Shown here: positions 34,358 through 47,550 of the stretch, one piece after another | How the letters are laid out: the number at the start of each line of letters is the position of its first letter | Position numbering within the stretch: position 1 is the first letter of the stretch | From: Capitulum mitella | Lineage: Eukaryota; Arthropoda; Thecostraca; Pollicipedomorpha; Pollicipedidae | Assembly (NCBI GenBank): GCA_030062745.1 | Contig: CP099854.1 | Location: forward strand, 10,504,014-10,568,013 | Direction: 5' to 3' | DNA: 64,000 bases | Position numbers and translations under genes: made by a program | Notes under the pieces: model-generated | Database searches by the model: none | Seen by the model: only the letters and a program-made list of their open reading frames with translations | Told to the model about the DNA's origin: nothing

Positions 34358-37300
34358 CTGCGGAGTCGGAGACAGCGGCGGTCAGGCGCGCGCTCAGGAT
34401 ACCAGACTCACGCGGTGGCCACCGTCGTCAGCCCAGCACAGGGCCACCACAGTCAGCCGCATAAAGGACCGCCACCGTCAGCCCAATAGAGGGCTACTCA
34501 CGGGACACCACCGCCGTCAGCCCAATACAGAACACTGACAGCCTCTGCAGCTCGTCTACCGATTAATGCCCATCTCCAATCTGCGCATGAAATCGGTATG
34601 TTTCCAAACAGGGTTGGAAAAGGTGCTCTGTTTTCTGGTGTTGAAGAACACTAAACAAGTACATGCTCCACTGCAAAAATATAATCCTGTGCCTCCATCA
34701 AAACGCTGCAGTATAATCTCATCGACAAATTTTCAAACCTGCCAGCAAATGATTCCGTCTTCATTTACTAAGAACCAGGTATGATGTCATAACTGACTTG
34801 CACCAAGAACGCAAACTTAAACCAGTATCACTATTCGCAAAGTTTTTGTAATCCAAAGCAAAAATTATACTTGGACACGAACAACAAAAACCAAGTTTCC
34901 AACACTGTTTCCAAATTAGACATTTCTTTAAGAAAAACAAGTTTTGGACGGCAAACACTGTCGTCGTTAAACACGCCCACAGCTTCGGATATCGACAATC
35001 AGGATCCTCCTGCTGAGAACCCTTGTGTCCCGTCCCCGTGGCATCACCGCCTCACGTACCGCGTCACCCCCGCAGCAGGAGCTCGTCCAGTGGCCTCACG
35101 CGACATCGATGACGCGATCCCTCATCGCTTCCCTGACATGCCGACGTGAAACCACCTGTCGTGACCTCCGCGACACAAGGTTACGCGACCTCTGCGCACC
35201 CCGTGACCTGAGCGTCCCGCGTGGCCCGGCACTCACGTCCAGCGCCTCCGGCCCTCCCTGGCTGTCGCTCTCGGCGATGTCGGCCGGGTCGAAGTTGAGC
35301 TGGCCGCTGAGGTCGGGCAGCTGGGAGTCTCCGGCGCCGGCCGCCGCCGCCGCCGCCGCCGCCGCCCGCCGTGGAGGTCGTGGCTGTCGTCTCGCCGCTC
35401 GTCGGACATGACGTCACCGCCGTCGAACCTGACGTCACACGGACCGTGACGTCAGTGAGAGCGGTCGGTGCGCGTGCGGTCTGAGGCGCGGTTGGGTCAC
35501 ACATGGGCACCGCCAACGCGACGTACACGGGAAAATTTCCTCCACTCACTTAACAGATTAAAGCTACGTAGTCCAGGGTTTATCGCTGATTTTTCACATA
35601 CTTATGGGGCATGCAGCCACTCTTCATCTGAAATCACCTATCCAGAGATTCTATCTGCTGCCAAAGACTGGTGAATGGGGACAGTACAGCCAGCCATTGC
35701 CTGGTGACTGGGACAGTACAGCAAGATACTGTCTGGTAACGGAGGACAGTGCAGCCAAACACTGTCTGGTGGTTGGGGACAGCAGATTCAGGCATTGTCT
35801 GATGGCCGGGGACAATACGGCCAGACACCGTCTGGTCTGTATGACCAGCCTCCTACTGACCGGACGAAGAGGAGGAGGAGGTCACAGACGAGCCGGGCGT
35901 CTGCGGTGTGTGGGGCGTGTGCGGCGTCTGAGGCAGCGGCAGGCTGGCCGGACCGGACGCCGCTGGCGTAGACAGCGACGAGCCGCCGCTCATGCCTCCC
36001 ATCTGGCGGCGGACAGGGGAACTTCAGTCTCAGCGAACAGTCACCACCTCGCCAGTGGTTTGAGGGTTGTCCACGGAGATAATTCTCATTTAAAAACAAC
36101 GCACGACACACAATTTTCCCGACATCTACTCTTCAGTTCTGCGCTTGATCAGCAATGAAAACAGATGAGAATTTTTCAGAACGAGGACACAACCATTTTA
36201 GTTACACATATATGGATCATACATCATGCATGGAATAAGTTTATATCTTTTCATTCCAAGGGAAATCAAAATACCATCGCCGGCTGAAACGACATGCAGA
36301 ACATTATACAATAACACAATGGACGACTCTAACACGTGACGCCGCACGTCCACGGACCCATTGTGACATCACGCGCCCTTCTAATAGGCTCGACACCGTG
36401 AGACAGCATTAGTCCACTAGGACGTTGGAGGCAGCCGATCGCGACCTCCAGCGTTCGGCCTAGCGCGGCCAGGCCCGCCCACTGACCGTCTCCTTCATGC
36501 TCTTCTCCATGGCCGCCAGCGGGTCCAGGCCGCCGGAGGAGTCGGCCAGCGGGGGGAGCGGCCCGCCCTCGGCCCCGCCCCCGAATGGCGTCACACCGCC
36601 GCCGGGGACGCCGCCCGCCGACGGGTACGGCATCATCGAGCCGTTGTTGATGCCTGCGGTGAAGGCGACGTTGGCGTGAGAGACGGTCAGAGGAAGCGCC
36701 GGAATCCTTATCAGTGCTGGTGCCTCCTGTTTGAAATCATTGAAAAATCATCGTAAGCACCAGAAACCATCACAAGAACCTTTAGGATCAAGAAACAACA
36801 CTTGAAAAGGCATATTTCGCAAAGGTATTAATCCAAGGTGTGGAGCACTGAGAGGAACTGGGTGTTGCCCACATGACGCGACTGATGTCGGACCTCTCCG
36901 GTGATGTCCGGAGGACAGGAGGGCGGCGTTCGCTGTCTTCCCGGCCGGACACTGTCCGATGGTACTCACTGGTCATGTCCGGCGGACAGTAGGGCGACAT
37001 GCCCTGCCCGCCCTCCCAGCTGGACATGGTCGGCATCTGCGTGGAGGCGGGGCTCATTGCCTTCAGCCTCTGCTTCGTGCACTGACTCAGGCCTTCTCCG
37101 TGAGGGTCCTCCTCCTGAGAAAGGCAGTCAGACGCTCAGAAACATAACAGTCACTAGATGATTGTGCTCAACCATGAGGCGGCGACAGTAGCCACTGCTT
37201 GGTTGGTTTCTGGGGATACCATTTTCCAGTCAAACCTTTCCGAGGAAAAACCTCGCCGTTGCAGGGGAGTTCGACCTGTGATCTGTACACAGTGCTGAAT

Positions 37301-40300
37301 ATCAAAACAGGGGTGTTCGACCATTGAACAGCAACGCACGACCGGAGGAACACGCAGGAGTGTGCAACCGTTGAACAGTACGCAGTAGCCGACCACTGAG
37401 CGGTACAAAACACCTGGCCAAATGGGAAGGAATGCTCGAGCTGTGACAGTGACTGCCCAGAGCGGCAGGGGTGCCCGACCTTTTTGACGGTGCCATTACA
37501 GGCTCGCCAGCTGGCCGAGGCGTCAATGGTGACCTCGTCCACGTCTGAGCCCTGCAGCGAGTTCAGGATACCCCAGATGTACTGGTCAACCTCCAGCCCC
37601 TCCAGCGGTGCCGGCTTACTGCGGGTCAAACGGGGTCAGGTCAGGTACGGTCAGGTCCTCAGGTGCGCTGGTCTTCCACCGCAGTACCAGAAATTACCGG
37701 GAAACTGAGGCAGATTAGGCCAGTTGGGGTTTTCAAAACGCAAAGATGCCAAGGTCAAGGTCACAGCAGCGCCTGGTCTAGTGCATAAACAGCGGCCAGG
37801 TACGTCTAGAGCACACAGGAAAATGCGTCACGAATGTTGTTCGCTATGGAAGCGATAAGCTAAACAAGACACCTGGCTAAGTGTTAAGCAAATACGACAT
37901 GGTATGCCGCCGGGCATTTGCTGTCAGCCCCACAGCGGCGAGTTTCGGAACTAATCAGTTTAATCCGTCCCGACTGGGAGGCGGTTGACCGCCCTTCTGA
38001 GGTTTTTCCACGATTGCAAGAGAACGAACAAACTCAGCGCCACGAAACTTTATGTACCTTTTGCTTTACCATTTGTACACCTTGTCACAAGTTTCTGACC
38101 TCAGGTCAAATAAGATGTGTGACCTAGGTCAGGTCAAATGGACCTATGTCAAATAAAGTTAAGCGGCCTGTAACTTCTTTGCAAAACATGATATCAGAAT
38201 AAAACTTTCAAGGATTAGAGATTTTGATAAATGCAACAAATCTGCTTTGTCGGATTTTCCGAAATGTCTGCGTCCTACACCTACGGCCAAGCCGGTTTTC
38301 AACATAAGTCGTCGTTTTTTTTTTAAACTGAACGATTTTTTATTCCTAAACCTACGGCCAAGCCGGTTTTCAACATAAGTCGTCGTTTTTATTAACTGAA
38401 GGATTTTTTTATAACAGTTTGAGTGTGCTGAGATCCAGACATCCAGTTTCCGTCAATGGACAGAGTTTCAATGATTTCCGACCACTGACCTGAGGTCAGG
38501 TCACGCATAACTGTTATGAGTCAAAATGGACTGCCATCAAAATCGGTGATGAATGATTCGGATCTGGTAGAAAATGACGGAACTAACTCGCACAGATGCG
38601 GATGATACCAAGAAGTTCAAATTAAAAATGATATTTTGGAAATCACAGGCTCTCGCGAATAAAATTACATCAAGTGCGTAGACTGATAACAACCGACTTT
38701 TTAACATTTAAGCACCAGAAACCATCACAAGAACCTTTAGGATCAAGAAACAACACTTCAAAAGGCATATTTCGCAAAAATAAAAAAACGTTAAAATTAG
38801 TTCCCGTTAATTTAATACCGCGTTCGGCTACGGCGCCCACCCTGCAGCGGAGCGAAAATCGCCGTGTCTTTAACTCAACGTTTCCGCGTACATATTAAAC
38901 AAATCAGAGAAATTAGACGTGTATCGACATCTGTGGCATCACCTGTCCGCTGGTGCCTTTATCTAGGCTTAATTAGTCACAGCTCTTGAGATCCAGGCCG
39001 TTCCTCGGTCTCATGCAGGTGGCTTTGAAAAAATATATAAAGAGCATAAATGGCTTACATATGATCGAAAACTAAAAATGAGACAAGCTTCGAGTTCTAC
39101 TTGTCACGAGCTTTACAACAGTGTGCTTACTTTTTACTGTGCGACCAAACGTTCGTGGGTTAGAGGGGGACGGTTAACAGCCGCCCCCCCCCCCCCCAGT
39201 CGGGCGTGCATAATGCCGACCGACAGTCCGGCGCGGGTTAACACGACGGCCTATGGAGGACGCGCTCCGGCAGAAATGGAATATCTTATTTGTATCGCTA
39301 AGACGGAAAAGTACGAGAAGTCCTCTTATTCGCACAATTAGACAAAAAATACCTTTATGATCTACCCGACCATAGCATTCAGTAAACTCCTCGAGAAAAA
39401 AGTTCACTTCATTTTTGGGGGTTTCGTCTGGCAATGTTGGTCACATGTCCATTACATTCACCACAAGGCGCACGACAGTGGCGCGTGAACTCATCGAAAT
39501 CAAGTGCTCATAAAAAGCATGTGTAGTGAATGAAAGATCCCAGTTACATTTACTGCTACAGAAATGCATGCGGTTTCATGCGGTCTGCTGTTTATTGCAT
39601 TCGGAGAGAAAAGCTCCAAGTCGTTTTTTGGTTGAAATCAAGAATAGCAAATGAGTATTGTGCTCATGCGATGGGAATACTTCGTTTGCCTTTCTGGAAT
39701 GCAGCGAAGTACATCGGGGCCATCATTCATGCTTTACGTCTAGTTTCTAAACACGTGCACGGCAAAATAACTGGCACATGCAATGACTCTGAACCTATTT
39801 AGGCTAAAAGTTCTGATTGCATCGGCACGAGATGTCATGGAACGACATTTCAGGTGTGTCGCTGCCTTTCGTCACTTTTCCGAAGATACACCTGATTGCC
39901 ACATGCAATGAGGAAATTCGCCGTAATCTTGAGTATTTTAAATAAAAATGATTTGTTCAATTGTGTTGGTTGACAGACAGGTGTCGATAAGATTATAGCG
40001 TCTTGCTTCATTCTTCGTTCTTCATTCTTCATTTACAACTGGCCTCACTCAATCCCAAAACAGCTCATTAAATTATGTTTTCCGTTAAAAAATTAGCGTT
40101 TTAGAACACAACGGAAGTCGTGATCTTTGAGACCGGGTGTTCAACGTCCTGGTCGCGCGGGCGTTCATTGCTCACGCTTCAACGGTCTGTGGACTGTATC
40201 GTGAACAGTGTTGCGGTGGGAGCTGGGTCAGCTGAGCAGTTTTGCTGACACATTTTTTGTAGGTATTTAATTAACTGTTACCACTTTTGCGATAGAAAAT

Positions 40301-43300
40301 ACAGACAGATGTATTAGATTCCGATAAGTTTTCCGTGCACAACGCACAGTTCAAATAAAAGTAAAGTTGATCGTCTGACCATTTCAAGGTCATTGTCAAA
40401 TATTGGCTTCCATTTGTCGTCACTGCGCCGCAAACGCAACACACGTCAAACGTCCTTGACGTAGGAAGAAAACAATCTTGATGTGTTGATAGCCGGCCGA
40501 CCACTGGATGTAGGCCGTATCGTTACAGAAAAAAGGCAAGCAATTTTGAGAACAAGTCATCGCTTCTGCCAGCTACGCAAAGAAACATCTACCGAACACA
40601 AAAGGCGCAAACAACAACTGCCGATGCCGGCTCCAGTGACGTCACAACGTCACACGCCGCGTCACCAACCTGCAGACGGGGCAGCGCCACGCTCCGCGTT
40701 CGCAGTTCATCTGCAGGTACGACTCCAGATCGAAGCACTGCACGTGCTTGCAGTCGTGACCCCGTGCCGGCAGGGTGATCCGTTTGAACGTGATGGAGCA
40801 CTTGAGCGAGATCTGCGGACAGTCCGGTCCAATCATGGCTTGGTCCGAGAGCCGGCGGTGACGGAGGCGGGGGCAGGGGTCGCTGCTGGTATGGACGTGG
40901 ACCACACCGCCTGTGACGTCTATTGAGGAAGGAAGCCGACCAATACCAGTCGGGCGACACACACCGGCTGACACAGTATGATGTGTCAGACTGTCCCGCT
41001 GGGCCGTACACACTGGCTGACACAGTCTGATGTGTCAGACTAGTCCGCTGGGCCATTCACACTGGCTGACACAGTCTAATGTGTCAGACAGGCCCGCTGG
41101 GCCATACGAGCTAGCTGACACAGTCTGGTGTGGACTGATGAGTCCGACTGGTCTTCTGAGCGACAGACTGGTTGACACAGTCTGTTCTGCGCTGGAGTGT
41201 CCGGCTTGACTGGCTGATTACCCGCACTCTCGGTCAGGCTGACTGAGCATTTAAACTGAATGGCCGTACCCCGCAGCCAGTGGATCGAGGAACAAAAATA
41301 TACATACACACAACACACAACGGCTCACACCTCACAAGACTGACATTATTCAGTGTACCCGACCGACACCCGGCCAGACTCCAACGACACGATCGACTCT
41401 GACCTTGACTTCGACTCGCGCCATTCTAACTCAGACTCCTGACTCGGACCAGTTACTCCGACCTGAATTTTGAATTTGACTCCTGACTCGAACGAGTGGC
41501 TACGACTCCTGACTCTGACCAGTGACTGACTGACTCTGACCAGTGACTCTGACTCGTGACTCGCCTTGATGGCCGTCTGCTCCACGCCGTCACCCTCCCC
41601 GGCGCCGCCGCTGAGGCTCGATGAGCTGAAGTTGCGCTTGATCTTGTTGATGCAGTGGTCGGCCGGAAGTAGCCGTTTCCGGAGGAGGCCTTGCAGCACG
41701 CTGCGCACGCTGGGCCGATGTACCAGCTGCAGCACGAACAGGTGCGACTGCCGGCACAGATCACACACGGGTCAGATAAATGTCAGCAGCATGTCAAAAA
41801 CAGAGCACACGGTGGTCAAATCGAGATGAAACAGAGCAGACAGAGGCAGGCGTCAAGCGGGGCTTGCACGGATGTCACCGTTAACACTAAAATCGAGGTC
41901 GGCACTGAGTTACGTTGACTCTTGACTGAAGTCAACAGCGCCTTCCAGGCACCATCAACCCAGAGCAGAAGCGAATAGGCTGTTCGGTGGCTTCTCGTCG
42001 CTTCAGGAACACCGCAGTCATAGCAGAGGGATGTTGGCCATGCGCAGCCCATTAAAGTCTCTATCAGGCCATTAAGGTTAGATCAAAATCGGGACCAGCT
42101 GGTCTGGCCATCTGGTGGCCTGATGGTCTGAATACAGAGACCGGGTGTTCACAGACAGCCGCCCGGGATTGGACGCCTCGAGACCCGAACATCGTACCAC
42201 TGGCGGCTCCAGCTGACCGTCTCCAGCTGGAGCTGACCGGCTCTAGCTGGCGTGGTCTGAACCAGTCAGCGTCCGGCGTCCTAAACAGCCACACATGGCG
42301 AGTAAAAAAACAAAAACACCCGCGTAGGAAATTTAAAACAACGGTGACACAGAAGACCGCAGAAAAGGCGCCGGCAAAAACGATCTTCTCTGGCCAAATT
42401 TAGCCCGTGCCTTGAAGCAGGCGGCGCTTACTGACTGAGTGAGACAGCCCACACACGACTGAAACAGCGACACGGACGACACGCGCGTCCAGAGGCGCCG
42501 GCAGACAAACCGCACGCGGCGCTGCAGCCGCCAGCAGAGCGGTGCCCTGCCGAGGCGGCCGCCGCCCGCCCGTAGGCGCGGCTGCAGCGTCCGACGTGGG
42601 GCCGGCCGGCGCCGGCTCCCGACTCACGCAGCAGCAGGCGGTGACGGTGATCTGGATGGTGTTGCGGCCCGGCTGGCAGAACTCCTTCAGGTTGAGCGGC
42701 CGGTGCGAGCTCTTGTGGTCGCCCCGGTCGATGTTCAGCGGGTAGGCGTTCACCGACACCTGCACCGACGCCGGCCAGTTGGTGTCCATGTTGCGGTCGT
42801 CGTGGTGGAAACACTTCAGCTGCAGCTCCAGGTCCGACCTGCCAGACAAGGAGGTCCACCTTCAGCAGGAGGGAACACCGACTGAAGTTCTGTGGTTGTC
42901 CTGGCATTTCAGAGAAATCTAGTCAGCTGTGCAACTCTGCCGCCGACTGTACAGACTTCTGATCTTTTAAGTCTCGATCTCTGACTAACTGGGTACACGG
43001 CCTACCAGGCGGGTCCACAGGGTGCAGTGTACATCGTGCGGTGTACAGAGTGGTGGACAGGGCAGGTGTACCGGGAGTGATGTACAGGAGCAGGTGTACA
43101 GGGAACGGTGTACAGGGCAGGTGTACCAGGGCGGTGTACAGGGGGAGGTGTACAGGGGCAGGTGTACCGGGACGGTGTACAGGGGAGGTGTACAAGGGGA
43201 GGTGTACCGGGGCAGTGCACAGGGAAGGTGTAAAGGGAAGGTGTATCGGGAGTGATGTACAGGACAGGTGTGCCGGGTCGGTGTACGGGGCAGGTCCACC

Positions 43301-46300
43301 GAGGGCGGTGACACTGGTAACACCGTCGGCACACAGCCCACACATCTCTGCCAAAACACAGGACCGTGACACCCCCGGGCGCCGGCAGTGTGCTCCCCGG
43401 CCGCGGCCGCCCCACTGACCGCCACATAAGCGTCTGGTGGACGGTGGGCTTCAGCGGGAACTCGTGGTTGCTGACGGCCAGGTTGTGCTCGAGCCGGAAC
43501 GGCGGCAGCACGATGCCGTCCCTCACGGGGAACGTCAGCCGCAGCTCGTCGTCTTCTGCAACAAAGCAGCAGGTCCTGGAGATTGCCAGGGTTCCTCCTC
43601 GCCGGCCATGTCACGTGGTGAAGTCACATGATGACGTCACACCATGGAAACAGAGCGCCCGCATCGTAAACTTATTTAGGCTGGCCGCGTCACATGATGA
43701 CGTCATACCTGCACGTGCCACAACAGGAGCGTCACGTCTGCCGGAATCCGCTGCGGACTCGCAACATAAGAAGTGGAAAGTCACGGGGTCAGTGGGTCAT
43801 GTACACTCCGTCTCCGGGAGTCACGTGCTGACAGCCAGAAAGGCCTAGCACAACAGCGGGGCAGCCGTTCAGGGGATGTCGCGGGCATTCACTGCTGGCT
43901 GACCACATGCGGCCTGAAACTGCAGCAGGGACGTAGCCGAGGCGGAGGCGGGGGGTGGGGCAAAGGGAGTCGTCGTTCTTTGAGGAAAACGTAAAAACAC
44001 AGGTTCCAGGGAGCCTTCATTTTTCTCTTTCAGGGCACCCTTTGACTCTTCTGAGGGCTTACAAGACTCCCAAATATCGCCCCTGAGGCCACAGAAGGCC
44101 CTCCAAGTTGTCATTGGAGGCCCAAAGGAGACCCCTTGAGGCCACAGGAGGTCTCTTGGTGCTACAGAAGGCCGCTTGTGCTAAAAGGGGTCCCTTTGAG
44201 GCTACAGAAGGGTCCTTGTACTATACGAGGCCTCTGAAAATGACAAGGTTCCTTTTTAGGCCATGCGAGACTCGACACGTGCCCTAAAAGCAGCTACTCA
44301 ATGATGAAGAAAACCGTCAACAGCTGTCCTCACCAGGAATGCAACCGAACGCCGTATTCGCAGCCAGGCTTGTGTTTGAATCTGAATCAATTCAGTATTC
44401 CCACGCTATGGTCGTGGATCAAAATCAGAATGGATCGACTTGAAATCCGTAGTGAATCGGAATCAGATTCGAGTCGCAGACCATTTGTCATTTAATCATC
44501 ACTGAATCGGAATTCAGTCGATCCACATTTTTATAGACCATTGTGAATCTGATCCAGAATCGATTCCGACCTCAGTGAATCAGGCGGTGAAACGAATCAC
44601 CCGATATGAATGAAGTACAGGCCTCGCCGGAGCCCGTTACTGAGTGTTCGGTGCCACAGCGCCGAAGGCTGTATTCTGCGGTCGGTATCGCAGTGCCGGA
44701 GGCTGTACTGCGTGGCCCGCGTCGCAGCGCCGGAGGCTGTACTCCGCGGTCGGCCCGCACCGCGCCGGGCGGCCCACACTCACTGGTGCCGTTGTTGAGG
44801 TGCATCAGGCTGGGCTTGACGTCGGCGCCGGGGCTGAGGTAGGGCAGGCCGGCGGCCGGCGTCAGCGGCGGCGTCGGGTTGCCCGGGATCGGCGAGTGCT
44901 GGTAGCTCATCGAGCTGCCCGGCACCGGGCTGGAACGAACCAGTCCCGTCAGGCGATCTCCCGGGCGGGCCCTGTCGGATGCGGTTTCAGGCGCCGGGCA
45001 TGGAAATTCCCCTTAAACGCACGATTTAAAATCAATGAAAACCATTAAGGCATGAGTGTACCTTCCCAAGCTTTTGTGGGCGCTTCGTCACCCTCAATAT
45101 TGGTCGAGATTTGATAGCCATAGATTTGGGAATATAACATGCGACGATATGATCTGGGCACCTACATTCATTGAAAGTCCCGGGGATAATGCATAGACAG
45201 GCAACCCCAATCCAGTTTAACGTGTAATTTGGACGACAGTATTTTTTTGGACACAGGAGACACGACATCATTCTTGTCCGGCTGAGACACCCGAGTGTCC
45301 TGACACAGACACAGTAGGACTGACACCGGTCCTCCCGTCCGCCGACCGGCGAGGAGCGCCGATGACCTGACACCAACACCAGATCACAACAGTGACACCG
45401 GCGCCGCCATTCGCCGGCGCGACCGGTCGAGTCGGCGCCACCAGCCCGGTGGCGCCGCGCGGCGGCCGACGCCCGAAGCTCGGCGCGGCCTCCCACGGCC
45501 AGCCGGCAGCCGTACCCAGCCGGGTCACGGGGTCCGGCCGGGTCGCCGGCTACAGCGGCGCCACAGGGACGTCGCCCGGGGGCCCCGCGCGGGAGACGGG
45601 TGTCACGAGCCCGTAATCGGGGCGCCCGGCTGGCCGCCGCCGCTCCAAGGGCCCCGGGCGGACCTGGAGACCTGGAGGACGACGAGGCCCCCAGCCGCAG
45701 CTGGACCGGCTCAGGCGACAGCCGCGTGAATGAAAGAGTTCACTGAGCCAATTCAGCATTGGTAGCTGATCCTGTGGGGTGATGGCCCAGATGTTCGCCT
45801 GGGTCGTCCCAGGGCCACTGATAGACAGGTCGCGGGAAACGTAAACCTAGCAATCGGCATCAGTTTGATATACTATCAATGTTCATTACGTCCGCATATG
45901 TATAGAAATCGACACCACCGTTTTGCAGACAGGCCCACAACAAGAAAGGCATCAAGTCCTGCTGTAGTGTGCTCGCAAAACTCGAGAATGGGCACATTCA
46001 TAGGCAGTTATTCGTGAGTACGCAGATCAAAAAATTAGTGATACCTCACGCCTACCCCCCCCCCTTTCCGTTAAATTTCCATACACACGTCCCTGCAAAC
46101 GGACGGGCAATATTCAGCTCATGAGATCATTCCACTCTCCTATCGATACCCCTGCCGAAGGCCATCAGCCAATCAGTGGCCAACATGTCCGCGGTTCACG
46201 GAGCACCAGTGACGTCATTCGGACCGCCAGGCGAGGGTCGACACGAACCTCGATAGCGCCGCAAAACAGTCGGCGGCACTTCCCGGCGGCGCAGCACACC

Positions 46301-47492
46301 TCACAACGTGGAACACCCGAGCAAAGACTGGGCCCACAACTCACCGCGACATGCTCTGCTGCTGCTGTTGCTGGTGCTGGTGCTGCTGCTGCTGCTGCTG
46401 TTGCTGTTGGTGCTGCTGGTGCTGTTGATGTTGCTGCTGTTGCTGCTGTTGTATCGATGGGCCATTCATGGCCATGCCCCCCGGTCCGCTGGCCAACTGG
46501 TTCATGTTGCTCACCCCGCCGATACTGTTCACACCCATACCCATCCCTCCACTCGCTATCGACCCACTGTTCATCGCACTGTTGCTCATCACACTGCTGT
46601 TCATCCCGCCGCTGTTCATCACACCGCTGTTCATCATGTTCATCTGGCTGACGCCGCCGCCGTCGATCGGCGAGCAGCCGAAGCCTCCGCCTCCGCCGCC
46701 TCCTGCGCCGGCGCCGTACTGGCCCGGCTGGGCGCCGTACATCTGGCCGGCGTACGGCGAGGACGGTCTCATCCCCGGCCGCAGCACGCCCTGGCCACGG
46801 AACACGGTCAGGCATGCGGGCCGGGCCGACGACTGGTGACACCGCGACGGCGACCGCGGCCAGAGGACGGAAACATCAACGGCTCCGTGTTCCGCGCGAA
46901 ATGGGCCTGCGGTCTGACTGCCAGTGACGGCAATATGTCACTCAGAGCTTCCAGTAAGTTCCTAGCTTAATTACACCCGACGTCGAAGCGTTGGCGTGAA
47001 ATGCTCTCGGAAAACGAAATACTGAAAAGCGACATACACACGACACGATGTGACAGGAAAACAGCAACACACAACCAGGAAAACTGATTCCAACTGAGCC
47101 GACGTGACCTGCCCTGGCATCACCTGACCAGCCTAGCCTGAGCTGACCTCGTCTGACCTTACGCCGCCGGGCGCCGGGCAACCACTGACCTGGTTCGGTG
47201 GGAACTGGGACGGCAGCGGCTGCTGTACCGGGTACTGCGAGTACTGCGGTACTCCGCTCCGCTGGCCCATCCCGCCGCCGTACTGGCCGCCCCCGTACTG
47301 CGAACGGTACACAGTAGGTAGTACACAGCCGCGTACAGGTACACCGTATTCCCAGCTCGTAAAGGTACACCGTACCCTCTGTATTTCTCTCTGCATCCCC
47401 CATTTCTCTCACTCTCTTCCTACCTCCCTCCCCGTCTTTCTCATCCTCTCTTTGTCATCTCTCTCTGTCTCTCTCCCCCTTTCTCTCCCTCT

Positions 47493-47550
<58 letters not shown>

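Noticed and set aside
37494-37500. Donor GTAATG for ZMIZ1 exon 37618-37480
   Set aside because: It would leave one base and produce an immediate TGA with the next exon; GTCGGG at 37479 restores phase and homology.
43928-44000. Third copy of the hAT-type MITE (CAGGGACGTAGCCGAGG)
   Set aside because: Only the left end resembles the family; no matching right end or target duplication was found.
45390-45740. GC-rich frames on both strands as a nested gene or ZMIZ1 exon
   Set aside because: Flanking ZMIZ1 exons join precisely (CG plus C making Arg) without it, and no domain is visible.
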